A stretch of DNA of 5,924 bases from an uncultured Ruminococcus sp. (GTDB lineage Bacteria > Bacillota > Clostridia > Oscillospirales > Acutalibacteraceae): contig CADBRK010000243.1 of NCBI GenBank assembly GCA_902797065.1, positions 1 through 5,924 on the forward strand, given 5' to 3'. Below the pieces are notes generated by a model that was not told where the DNA came from, did not search any database, and saw only the letters and a program-made list of their open reading frames with translations. Shown here one piece after another: positions 1 through 5,923 of this stretch. Position numbers and translations under genes: made by a program. Every line of letters starts with the position of its first letter. Position 1 is the stretch's first letter.

Positions 1-16
1 AAATTTAACTATCTCT

Positions 17-44
17 ATTATAACAAAAAGTAACAGAAATGCAA
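17..44 (-). promoter_or_regulatory. Candidate extended -10 promoter reading out of the window
   Basis: On the minus strand there is a perfect -10 hexamer TATAAT (17-22) preceded by TGT, which gives the extended -10 form TGnTATAAT. A -35-like TTGCAT (39-44) lies 16 bp upstream; shifting one base gives GTTGCA with a 17 bp spacer. Transcription would start at about position 10 and run off the left edge, so the gene it serves cannot be seen. The gene-free stretch 1-197 is AT-rich. It also holds a second TATAAT on the minus strand (about 101-106) with no convincing -35, and no clear terminator for the gene ending at 198. Confidence 0.6.
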
Positions 45-197
45 CCCTTTTTGATCATTTTTGTAATAATCAGCGTTTTGCACAAATCTAGCGTTGTTAT
101 TATATGCAGTTTTTAGCTTTTTAATTCATTTTCGTACCCAAATACGCAAATATCCATGCAATAATTCGATCTCGCTGTATGCCAAGCGTAACAAATA

Positions 198-524
198 CTA
201 CGTTTCGGAATACTCGGGATGTTCCTCAATTTCCTTTTGACGTTTGTTTTTAAACTTCCGATAGCTTATTTCTGTTCTTTCCTCAAGAGTTTCGTCGTCG
301 AAAAATCCGTATTGACCCATATGTTCTATTGTCTGTGCTTTCGAAAGCTGAAGAGTTGTCTCAAATTCTATATCGTCAAGATAAAACATCGGTCTTGTCG
401 GGCAGCCTACACGGAGCGGACAATCGGTACATACTTCCGTATCCGCACATAGATCCTTAACATGACTAAAGGGTCTGAGGTTTTCCAGTGTTGCGTACCA
501 TTCAAGAAACTCTTTCTTTGTCAT
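198..524 (-). CDS. Small four-cysteine protein of unknown function, coupled to the EamA transporter
   Basis: This 108-residue acidic soluble protein belongs to no family I recognise. Its distinctive feature is a compact cysteine set, C26-x5-C32-x2-C35-x5-C41, within a segment ending CPLRVGCP. Four cysteines in 16 residues suggest a zinc or iron-sulfur site, but this is inferred from spacing alone. The N-terminus (residues 1-17) looks like a short amphipathic helix. The last 30 residues are highly charged and probably helical, rich in Glu, Lys and Arg. There is no signal peptide or membrane segment, so it should be cytosolic. The ATG overlaps the stop of the upstream transporter gene (ATGA), and a strong GGGAGG ribosome binding site lies 7 bases before it inside the transporter's last codons, so translation is probably coupled. 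The stop is TAG. The reading frame and start are secure; the function is unknown. Confidence 0.85.
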   Translation of the reverse strand: MTKKEFLEWYATLENLRPFSHVKDLCADTEVCTDCPLRVGCPTRPMFYLDDIEFETTLQLSKAQTIEHMGQYGFFDDETLEERTEISYRKFKNKRQKEIEEHPEYSET

Positions 525-537
525 ATTGTTTCCTCCC
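521..537 (-). promoter_or_regulatory. Stop/start overlap with strong Shine-Dalgarno for the Cys4 gene
   Basis: On the minus strand AGGGAGG is followed by AAACAAT and then ATGA. The ATG starts the Cys4 protein and the overlapping TGA ends the transporter. This four-base overlap with an internal ribosome binding site is the usual arrangement for translational coupling of two genes whose products are needed together. Confidence 0.85.
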
Positions 538-1462
538 TGTAAGAATTGTTTTTACTATTTTCTTTATGAATATTTACAAGCAGTACGCCTGCCGCCGAGA
601 GAAATCCCGCTGCCGCATACTGTATTCTGAACGGCTCCGAGAGTATAAGGCAAGACAAAAGCACGCCCAGTATCGGTATCAGCGAATTGAATATCGCAAT
701 ATCGCCGACAGGATTACTGCACAGAAGCTTATTATATACCGAAAAGCCGTAGACCGAAATAAGTATCAGCGCGAGCATAATAAGCACGCCCTGCACGTTT
801 ATCACGTTAAGCCTGCCGCCCATAAAAAAACCGAAGATCATCATAAGCATTCCGCCGAAAGATAGGCTTATCCCCGTGGCGGCGAGAATATCCGTGTTTT
901 TTGACACGATACGCGTAAGTATTCCGCCGAGCGCCGAAAACACCGCGCTGAGTATAAGCATACCGTCGCCCGACAGAGTAAAGCTTTCTCCCGTCTGCCC
1001 GCCGAGGTTTACCGTAATGATACCGCATATCCCGAGCAGACAGCCTGCCGCTTTCAGGGCGGTCATCTTCTCGTCCTTGAAGATAATGCACGCAAGCACG
1101 ATCAGTATAAACGTACTCATGGAATCTATCACGGCGGAGCGTGACCCCGACTGATTTGATAACCCTATATAATAGAAAAAATAATGCAGCGCAGTATTCA
1201 CCAGACCGAACAGCAGAACACCGAAAAGATCGTTCTTCGTTTTTATGCGCATATCTCTGCCTGCAAACTTTGAGGTGATAAGCACAAACACACCCGCCGC
1301 AAAGAATCTTATCCCTGCAAAGAGCGTCTTTGCACCCGTATCGCCCGGGGCGACTTCGAACAGCGCAAGCCCGATCTTTATCAGCGGAAACGCAAAAGAC
1401 CACACCACCGCGCAGGAGAGCGCAAGCGTCATGGATATTAGTTTTTTCTTCAAACAGATCAC
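521..1462 (-). CDS. EamA/DMT-superfamily transporter, ten membrane helices
   Basis: The protein has up to 313 residues and is a hydrophobic integral membrane protein with two EamA repeats, at about residues 13-152 and 168-297. Ten membrane helices are readable at roughly 12-33, 45-65, 78-98, 108-128, 134-152, 164-184, 194-214, 224-244, 254-274 and 280-297. Its length and duplicated five-helix layout match the drug/metabolite transporter superfamily, whose members move metabolites or toxic compounds across the cytoplasmic membrane. The phrase AVVWSFAFPLIK in helix 1 and the pattern PVGDIAIFNSLIPILGVLLS followed by E276 in the second repeat are typical. The substrate cannot be read from sequence. 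The start is uncertain. GTG at 1462 has only a weak AAGAAG upstream. TTG at 1453 would give MKKKLISM and has GGTGAT four bases before it. ATG at 1432 lacks a clear ribosome binding site and loses the N-terminal lysines. A long structured leader precedes the gene, and the Cys4 gene follows with an ATGA overlap. Confidence 0.93.
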   Translation of the reverse strand: MICLKKKLISMTLALSCAVVWSFAFPLIKIGLALFEVAPGDTGAKTLFAGIRFFAAGVFVLITSKFAGRDMRIKTKNDLFGVLLFGLVNTALHYFFYYIGLSNQSGSRSAVIDSMSTFILIVLACIIFKDEKMTALKAAGCLLGICGIITVNLGGQTGESFTLSGDGMLILSAVFSALGGILTRIVSKNTDILAATGISLSFGGMLMMIFGFFMGGRLNVINVQGVLIMLALILISVYGFSVYNKLLCSNPVGDIAIFNSLIPILGVLLSCLILSEPFRIQYAAAGFLSAAGVLLVNIHKENSKNNSYREETI

Positions 1463-1589
1463 CGAACTTCTTTATAAATAACAGAAACAGCCGATCGTTG
1501 CGGACAATCGGCTGCTCCCTTAGTTTGAGGGGTACATTTTGAGGAGGGTAGAACATGTACCTTCGACGGTGCGGTTCCGCCTTCGGTAC
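1463..1589 (-). promoter_or_regulatory. Structured 5' leader of the transporter gene, candidate cis-regulatory RNA (riboswitch-like)
   Basis: From the predicted transcription start (G at 1589) the RNA folds at once into a near-symmetric hairpin at 1557-1589. The order is stem GUACC/GGUAC, an internal loop with GAA on both sides, stem GGCGG/CCGUC (one G-U pair), and terminal loop AACCGCA. The 3' half of the outer stem, extended to GGUACAU (1555-1561), can instead pair perfectly with AUGUACC (1531-1537). The two folds are therefore mutually exclusive. Next comes CCCU/AGGG around the sequence CAAACUA, and then a terminator-like hairpin at 1488-1514. Alternative pairing upstream of a terminator-like stem is the layout of transcription-attenuating riboswitches. 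I cannot assign it to a known class from memory, and no ligand can be read from it. The pairings are read directly; the regulatory role is inferred. Confidence 0.55.
1474..1514 (-). terminator. Terminator-like hairpin (possible attenuator) in the transporter leader
   Basis: On the minus strand CAGCCGAT (1507-1514) pairs perfectly with ATCGGCTG (1488-1495) around an 11-base loop. It is followed by the U-rich tail TTTCTGTTATTTAT. The tail is interrupted by C, G and A, so this is a weak or conditional terminator rather than a strong one. Its place inside the leader, 26 bases before the GTG codon, favours attenuation of the transporter operon over termination of an upstream gene. Confidence 0.45.
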
Positions 1590-1595
1590 AATAAT

Positions 1596-1626
1596 ATTAT
1601 AACGTATCCGCAAAAAAGTATGTTAA
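1596..1626 (-). promoter_or_regulatory. Candidate sigma-A promoter of the transporter operon
   Basis: The minus strand carries a perfect -10 TATAAT (1596-1601). The best -35 is TTAACA (1621-1626, five of six consensus bases) with a long 19 bp spacer. A 17 bp spacer would use the poorer AACATA. Upstream at 1637-1652 an A/T-only inverted repeat (ATTTTT/AAAAAT) could act as an UP element. The predicted start is the G at 1589, exactly where the leader hairpin begins. Confidence 0.6.
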
Positions 1627-1704
1627 TACGCTATGAATTTTTCTTTAAAAATGCACCAACTATTTGTTAAATAATGACGAAACAGCAGAAATTCCAACCG
1701 ACTG

Positions 1705-1730
1705 TTCACGATGACATATCAATCCGTGAA
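1705..1730 (-). repeat. Inverted repeat across the DUF1292 stop codon
   Basis: TTCACG (1725-1730 on the minus strand) and CGTGAA (1705-1710) form a six-base stem around 14 bases. The hairpin begins in the last codons of the DUF1292 gene. No T-run follows, so I do not call it an intrinsic terminator. It may protect the mRNA 3' end or simply be a coincidence. Confidence 0.3.
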
Positions 1731-2015
1731 GTCAAACTCGTCTGCAAACTTCTCCTTGAATATCTCAAACACGGCGTTGAGTATCTCTTCGCTTTCAACG
1801 CTGATGTAAGATTCCTCGTCCTCTGTCTCCTCGTATTCAAGTATCACTACCTCGTCGCTGTCCTCGTCGTCCTCGATAAGAACAACATATTCCTTGCCTT
1901 TATATTCAATAAGATCAAGAAACTCAAAATCATGATCTTCGCCGTTTTCATCACTGAGCGTTACAATATTATCGAGTTCTTCCATTTCATCAAATACATT
2001 CTCGTCTTTACTCAT
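1719..2015 (-). CDS. DUF1292 family protein (YrzB-like)
   Basis: This is a 98-residue, strongly acidic cytosolic protein. The core at residues 16-55 matches the DUF1292 pattern: DNIVTLSDENGEDHDFEFLD, then a short segment with IEYKGKEYVVLIEDD. An acidic stretch and a helical C-terminus (EEILNAVFEIFKEKFADEF) follow, as is usual for the family. The biochemical role of DUF1292 is not established. In many Firmicutes the gene sits beside ruvX and the ireB-like gene downstream of alaS, whereas here it stands alone behind its own consensus promoter and a structured leader. The ATG at 2015 is the first plausible start. Its best ribosome binding site, AGAAGG (2028-2033), is 12 bases away, longer than optimal, so translation may be modest or controlled. 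There is no signal peptide or membrane segment. Confidence 0.93.
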   Translation of the reverse strand: MSKDENVFDEMEELDNIVTLSDENGEDHDFEFLDLIEYKGKEYVVLIEDDEDSDEVVILEYEETEDEESYISVESEEILNAVFEIFKEKFADEFDFTD

Positions 2016-2121
2016 AAAATAAATGCGCCTTCTTTCTGCTTAATTATCATTCGGACGTCAAAATATGATCTATGCCGACGCGCATACCGCCGTATGTATC
2101 ATTACTTTAACCGCCTAAATT
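2016..2121 (-). promoter_or_regulatory. Structured 5' leader of the DUF1292 gene
   Basis: About 105 nt separate the predicted transcription start (about 2121) from the ATG. The minus strand contains hairpin CATAC-GGCG-GTATG (2083-2096), enclosed by ATGAT/ATCAT (2065-2069 with 2098-2102). An alternative stem TATGC/GCATA (2071-2075 with 2082-2086) uses bases of the first hairpin, so the two cannot form together. No T-tract follows, so any control would be of translation or stability. The pairings are seen; a regulatory function is only a possibility. Confidence 0.35.
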
Positions 2122-2127
2122 ACAGAT

Positions 2128-2156
2128 ATTATACACAATTATTGATACATTGTCAA
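2128..2156 (-). promoter_or_regulatory. Consensus sigma-A promoter of the DUF1292 gene
   Basis: On the minus strand TTGACA (2151-2156) and TATAAT (2128-2133) are both perfect consensus hexamers with the ideal 17 bp spacer (2134-2150). It lies just downstream of the rpe terminator, so the DUF1292 gene is transcribed independently. Such a promoter should be strong and constitutive unless the leader or an unseen repressor limits it. Confidence 0.9.
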
Positions 2157-2199
2157 CATTAACATAAAAAGATTTTTCTTTTTTGTTATTGTTTTATGC

Positions 2200-2236
2200 A
2201 AAAAAGACGGATACTCATGTACCCGCCCGTTTTTTA
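2200..2236 (-). terminator. Intrinsic terminator after rpe
   Basis: On the minus strand a stem GGGTAC/GTATCC around ATGA is extended by CGGG/GTCT-type pairs and flanked by six A and six T residues. The hairpin overlaps the rpe stop codon TAA (2234-2236) and ends in TTTTTT (2200-2205). The plus strand also reads hairpin then T-run, but with an A-C mismatch where the minus strand has a G-U pair, so leftward termination of rpe is the main function. Confidence 0.85.
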
Positions 2237-2884
2237 TTCACACAATTTCTTCAGATTGTCGATAGCCGCCTTTGCGTCGTCCGCCTTGAACACGCCCGTA
2301 CCCGATACGCATATATCTATCCCTGCGCCGCTGCACTGCATGATCGTGTTCTCATTGATACCGCCGTCCGCCTCGATGAGAATATCCTTGCCTATGGTTT
2401 TTGCGTACTCCTTAAGCTCCCGCACCTTCGGCAGCATATCCGCCATGAACGACTGCCCTCCGAAGCCCGGCTCGACTGTCATCACAAGCACCATATACAG
2501 CCTTTCCATATAAGGGAATACTGCGCTCGCCGGAGTATTCGGCTTGATAACAAGCCCCGGTTTTACTCCGCATTCTTCGATAAGAGAGATCGTCTCGTCA
2601 ATATCGCTGTCACACTCGACATGGAACGTGATTATATCCGCTCCTGCCTGCGCAAAGTCTTTGATATACCTGTGAGGCTCGCTTATCATCAGGTGTACGT
2701 CAAACGGCAGCTCGGTGTATGGTCTTGCCCACTTGATGACAGGCGCACCGAACGTGATATTCGGCACGAAATGACCGTCCATTACATCAAGATGAATAAT
2801 ATCCGCTCCCGCTTTATCCATACGGATAAGCTCCTCACCCATTTTTGAAAAATCGCACGATAAAAACGACGGCGCTATCTGCAT
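2234..2884 (-). CDS. rpe: Ribulose-phosphate 3-epimerase
   Basis: This 216-residue cytosolic enzyme interconverts D-ribulose 5-phosphate and D-xylulose 5-phosphate in the non-oxidative pentose phosphate pathway. It is full length for the family and has the TIM-barrel motifs in order. APSFLSCDF at residues 4-12 is followed by HLDVMDGHFVPNITFG (31-46), with metal ligands H31 and D33. FDVHLMI holds ligand H64. EPGFGGQSF (138-146) closes over the substrate, EADGGIN (171-177) holds the second catalytic and metal-binding aspartate D173, and SGTGVF near the C-terminus forms the phosphate pocket. The ATG at 2884 is preceded by an excellent AAGGAGAG ribosome binding site six bases away. The gene lies 66 bases downstream of the large membrane protein, with a palindrome but no convincing promoter between, so the two are probably co-transcribed. 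In many Firmicutes rpe sits next to the PASTA kinase and rsgA; neither is in view here. Confidence 0.97.
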   Translation of the reverse strand: MQIAPSFLSCDFSKMGEELIRMDKAGADIIHLDVMDGHFVPNITFGAPVIKWARPYTELPFDVHLMISEPHRYIKDFAQAGADIITFHVECDSDIDETISLIEECGVKPGLVIKPNTPASAVFPYMERLYMVLVMTVEPGFGGQSFMADMLPKVRELKEYAKTIGKDILIEADGGINENTIMQCSGAGIDICVSGTGVFKADDAKAAIDNLKKLCE

Positions 2885-2906
2885 AAAAAACTCTCCTTCA
2901 CATATA

Positions 2907-2941
2907 CGGGGAATCCTTCAAATCAAGCAAAAGATTCCCCG
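2907..2941 (-). repeat. Perfect 9-bp inverted repeat between the pseudo-ATPase gene and rpe
   Basis: CGGGGAATC (2907-2915) and GATTCCCCG (2933-2941) pair perfectly around 17 bases, and the loop can add CTT/AAG. On the minus strand the stem is followed by TATATGTGAAGG, not a T-run, so it is not a standard terminator. It lies 14 bases upstream of the rpe ribosome binding site. It could be an mRNA processing or stabilising hairpin that sets the relative amounts of the two products, or an operator. Confidence 0.7.
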
Positions 2942-2950
2942 ATGTATTAA

Positions 2951-5923
2951 TTACTTCTGAAATTTCTGTACTATAACAGGTCCTGCAAGCGTTGCGGCGA
3001 TCCAGAATATACTGAAAAATACCCACGGCATTGTGTGTATAGAAACTCTCGCCAGCACGCCGAACAGCGATACCACAAGCAGCTCAAGCAGAATTGCGAA
3101 CACCTGTATCGCTACGGACAACGAGATATTGCTCCTTGTCCTGATACAATCGCTCACCGCTCTGCCGAACGATGTAACTCCGCCCTTCGTTGCAATAAAT
3201 GCAGGGGACGCTTTTTCTTTTCCGATCATCTCGTCACGGATAAAGTTTGCATTCTTCTGTTCGAGGATCTTTATATTCTTATAGTAAATGCCGAAATCGG
3301 CAGCGATTCTCTCCGCTGTGATGTTGGCGTCGGTAGTTCTGATAAGCAGAGTCATACCCGTAGCCTCCATACGCCTGAGCGCGTCCGCAACTCTCCTGTT
3401 GGCGTCGTATGTCACGATGAACATAGCGATGACCTCGCCCGAACGTGCAAGATAGAGTATCTCACGGCTGCCCTGCTTCTGCTCTTCTTCATATTCGAGA
3501 TCCGCAGGCTGCATTCCGTGCGACAGCAGAAGCTGACGGTTTCCGATGAAATATCTCTCGCCGTCTACCCAGCCGATAAGTCCCTTGCCGTCCTGATACA
3601 TAACATTTTCGGCTTTGGGGAGCACCTCTATGCGCTGACCGACAAGCTCGTCAAACATGCCCGAAGCTGCGCCGCCTGCCGTGATCATAATAGCCGCGGC
3701 TGCGAATATCGCCTCGTCCTTGCGCCTGTCGTCGAATGTCCTGAGCATTGAGAGATGAACGCTGCCCTCGGGATAAAGCTCCTTGGCGTCAATCATTACT
3801 GCGCCGCTGTCGGCAAATCTCTCTACCGCAGGGTAGCCTACTACCATAGACTGGTTCTGCAAAGCTTCTCTCGATAGTTTTCCGAGAGGCAGTGCGCCGA
3901 GCAGCTGTCCGCATACGGGTACGCAGACGCAAAGCATAATACTCAAAAACGACAGCGTCTCGCAGAAATCATGCGACAAAGCACCGTAGACCACCGTCAT
4001 AAAAACAGTAAAAGCAAGCGTTGGCAAAGCAAATTTCTTCGACAGATCCTCGCCGGGATCGTGCATTTTTGAAAGCTTTATAAAATGTTTCAGGAATGAT
4101 GTTTTCTTCTGGAACACAAGCTCGGACTTTTCGTTCCTCATTCCGCTCAGAAGCGTTGCGAGCATTCTCTGATCGTGGAAGAATTTGCCCGTATATTTCT
4201 GCGACGAATCGGACACGAACCTGAAGTTCATATTTATTCTTACGGCATTAAGGTATCTGCCGTAAGCATTCACCGCAAAGACCAGCATTATAACGCCCGA
4301 ATACAGCGTAAGACCCTGTCTGAGGAACTGCGCCGGAGCGAATATCGCCGCAAGCGACTGCACCCATACGGCTATACCGGCAAAAGCTATCGTCGTATCT
4401 CTGTTGGGTTTCCGTTTTGTAAAAAGCTCAAGTCCGTGCTTAAGGATAGTTCTCACATTATACAGTGAGAATGTATAGATAAAGAAGTTTATGACCGCAA
4501 ACAGCCTTAACCCTGCGCCGTTTATGTTTTCGCCTGCTCCTACGGAGAACTTTCCGCCGAACAGACAGAGTATAAGCACAGCTGCCGTAAGTATTGCTTC
4601 CGTTCTGAAGCGTGATTTGTACCGTTTGAGGTCTGCGTGGATATGCTGCCTTACGCTTCCCGCTTCCTCTTCGCTGCGGTACTCAAACGAATCGGGATTC
4701 TGCCTGTCTATTGCATCAAGCTCGCGGCTGATGGCGTCGTTTATGTCATATATCGGCGTACGTCTTGCTTCGTCATTCTTTGCAGGCGTTTTGCTCTCGG
4801 CAGGAGTCTGCTCTCCGGCAGGCTTATTGTTTCCGGTACTGCCGTCGTCGATCTTCAGCTGACGCTTTGCGACATTCTGCAGCTTTGAGTATCCGAGGTA
4901 GAAATCATACTCGGTCTTTACGGACTCCGAGAAAAGTCCTGCCTTTACCTTTATATACTCATATTCACCGGGATATTCATAATCATTTATCTCTATTTCG
5001 CCGACGTGCTTAGCGGCGCCGAATTTCTTCTCGTATGCTTCGGCGTTCTTCTTTTCCCGCTCCGCTCTCTCCTGAGCATGCTGCTCTTTGCGCTCGGCAT
5101 ATTCACCTTCAAACACCCTGCACTTTTCGAGCACCTGCTTGTTTTTCTGTTCCTGTTTTTTATCCTCGGGCGTCAGCACTGCTTCTCTCGGATCCTGCTC
5201 GATCACGTTGAGCGATTCTCTCACCGAAGCTCTGTCCGATCTGTCGATATTCACGGGAGCGTCGTTTCGGATAACCGTCATATGCGCTGCGGACTTCCTT
5301 TGCGGCGGAGCCTGCCCGTCATCGCCCGATTCAAAGAACGCGGAAACGGAATCTTCCTGCGGCTTATCTTCGGCATAATTATCGCCGTACAGCTGCCGCT
5401 TATATTTATCAAGCTCCGACTCTTTGCCGAACATATCCTTATACAGATCTTCGCCGTACTGCTGGCTGCTCTCTGCGTTTTCTTCATCGGCAAAAACAGG
5501 CTCGGGATCCGAATCGGGAACGGGTACAGGCTCGTGAATTTCTTCTTCCGCCTGTTTATCCGGCTCCGGTTTTTCTTTTATCAGGGAAACCGTTTTTCTC
5601 TCGGAGAACTGCACGGAACCGTCGTCCATCGTGTTCCACATAACGGTAAGCTTGCTTTTCGCCTTGTTATAGAACTCCTTGAACTTGCCGGATCTCTTAT
5701 CCTCCGCATTCTCATTATTATCCTCTGCGGAAATTTCGCCGTTTTCGGGAGTTTCTTTCTTCTCCTCTGCTTGCTTTTCGGTACTCTCCGGAGTATCTTT
5801 ATTTTCCTCCGAGGGTTTATCCGTACTCTCCGGAGTATCTTTATTTTCCTCTACGGGCTTCTCCGTACTTTCGGGAGCGTCTTTATTTTCCTCTACGGGC
5901 TTCTCCGTACTTTCGGGAGCGTC
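2951..5923 (-). CDS. Degenerate P1B-type ATPase-like membrane protein with long acidic N-terminal region (5' partial)
   Basis: The frame is open to the window edge. The first ATG (5641) is internal, and 94 more codons lie upstream, giving at least 990 residues. Numbering from that Met: residues 1-345 are hydrophilic and low-complexity, with a likely coiled coil at about 155-210. Eight membrane segments follow, at about 347-364, 378-396, 417-436, 443-461, 538-556, 561-585, 841-862 and 869-890, which is the P1B-ATPase topology. Segment six carries CVCVPVCG where pumps have CPC. Next comes a soluble part (586-838) matching the P and N domains: MIDAKELYP (D618) where pumps have DKTGTLT, GKGLIGWVDGERYFIGNR like the N-domain GxG region, TTDANITAERIAADFGI in place of TGDNxxTAxxIAxxxGI, and GKEKASPA in place of GDGxNDxPA. 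The TGE actuator motif and the HP motif are not found. Pumping by ATP hydrolysis therefore looks lost, and a scaffold or sensor role is an inference. It is probably co-transcribed with rpe. The true start and promoter lie outside the window. Confidence 0.85.
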   Translation of the reverse strand, partial: DAPESTEKPVEENKDAPESTEKPVEENKDTPESTDKPSEENKDTPESTEKQAEEKKETPENGEISAEDNNENAEDKRSGKFKEFYNKAKSKLTVMWNTMDDGSVQFSERKTVSLIKEKPEPDKQAEEEIHEPVPVPDSDPEPVFADEENAESSQQYGEDLYKDMFGKESELDKYKRQLYGDNYAEDKPQEDSVSAFFESGDDGQAPPQRKSAAHMTVIRNDAPVNIDRSDRASVRESLNVIEQDPREAVLTPEDKKQEQKNKQVLEKCRVFEGEYAERKEQHAQERAEREKKNAEAYEKKFGAAKHVGEIEINDYEYPGEYEYIKVKAGLFSESVKTEYDFYLGYSKLQNVAKRQLKIDDGSTGNNKPAGEQTPAESKTPAKNDEARRTPIYDINDAISRELDAIDRQNPDSFEYRSEEEAGSVRQHIHADLKRYKSRFRTEAILTAAVLILCLFGGKFSVGAGENINGAGLRLFAVINFFIYTFSLYNVRTILKHGLELFTKRKPNRDTTIAFAGIAVWVQSLAAIFAPAQFLRQGLTLYSGVIMLVFAVNAYGRYLNAVRINMNFRFVSDSSQKYTGKFFHDQRMLATLLSGMRNEKSELVFQKKTSFLKHFIKLSKMHDPGEDLSKKFALPTLAFTVFMTVVYGALSHDFCETLSFLSIMLCVCVPVCGQLLGALPLGKLSREALQNQSMVVGYPAVERFADSGAVMIDAKELYPEGSVHLSMLRTFDDRRKDEAIFAAAAIMITAGGAASGMFDELVGQRIEVLPKAENVMYQDGKGLIGWVDGERYFIGNRQLLLSHGMQPADLEYEEEQKQGSREILYLARSGEVIAMFIVTYDANRRVADALRRMEATGMTLLIRTTDANITAERIAADFGIYYKNIKILEQKNANFIRDEMIGKEKASPAFIATKGGVTSFGRAVSDCIRTRSNISLSVAIQVFAILLELLVVSLFGVLARVSIHTMPWVFFSIFWIAATLAGPVIVQKFQK
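5714..5923 (-). repeat. In-frame 42-bp tandem repeat encoding an acidic 14-residue motif
   Basis: Five consecutive 42-base units are read on the minus strand inside the open frame. Units 1 and 2 (5882-5923 and 5840-5881) are identical at the DNA level and encode DAPESTEKPVEENK. Unit 3 (5798-5839) is DTPESTDKPSEENK and unit 4 (5756-5797) is DTPESTEKQAEEKK. Unit 5 (5714-5755) is decayed: ETPENGEISAEDNN. Identity rises toward the window edge, so the array probably continues and is expanding or homogenising there. The peptide is Pro/Glu/Ser/Thr/Lys-rich and should be disordered. Confidence 0.95.

Noticed and set aside
50..110. AT-rich direct repeats AGCGTT and a TGAT/ATCA inverted repeat near the left edge, considered as an operator
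   Set aside because: The arms are only four to six bases in AT-rich DNA and are not placed over the promoter core; chance is a sufficient explanation.
1490..1531. CUCAAACUAAGGGAG resembles the tail of a preQ1-I riboswitch
   Set aside because: The required small G/C hairpin with the UUCUAG-type loop is not present upstream with matching arms, so the similarity is limited to a short A-rich string.
1557..1589. GGCGGAACCGCACC resembles the T-box antiterminator sequence (GGGUGGNACCGCG)
   Set aside because: A T-box needs about 150-200 nt of Stem I and specifier upstream, but the promoter is directly before this sequence, and the bases are better explained by a local hairpin with GAA/GAA internal loop.
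807..1613. Long minus-strand open frame of 268 codons overlapping the transporter and its leader
   Set aside because: It is out of frame with the transporter and rich in Arg, Cys and Tyr in a shadow-like way. It has no domain, and the overlapped frame is a clear EamA protein. Its internal ATG at 1556 has AAGG only three bases away, so a leader peptide is not supported either.
1674..2162. 162-codon plus-strand open frame opposite the DUF1292 gene
   Set aside because: It is a shadow of the DUF1292 gene and its promoter region. Its apparent hydrophobic stretches arise from antisense reading of acidic codons.
2183..2848. 221-codon plus-strand open frame opposite rpe
   Set aside because: It is the antisense shadow of a certain rpe gene; its Arg/His/Tyr/Cys-rich product has no recognisable domain and there is no ribosome binding site.
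3035..3751. 238-codon plus-strand open frame opposite the ATPase-like gene
   Set aside because: The composition is shadow-like with many Arg, His and Cys residues, it lacks a ribosome binding site, and it lies wholly inside a well-supported frame.
5714..5923. Regular 42-bp repeats considered as a CRISPR array
   Set aside because: There are no unique spacers between units; the units are contiguous, in frame and code for a 14-residue peptide.
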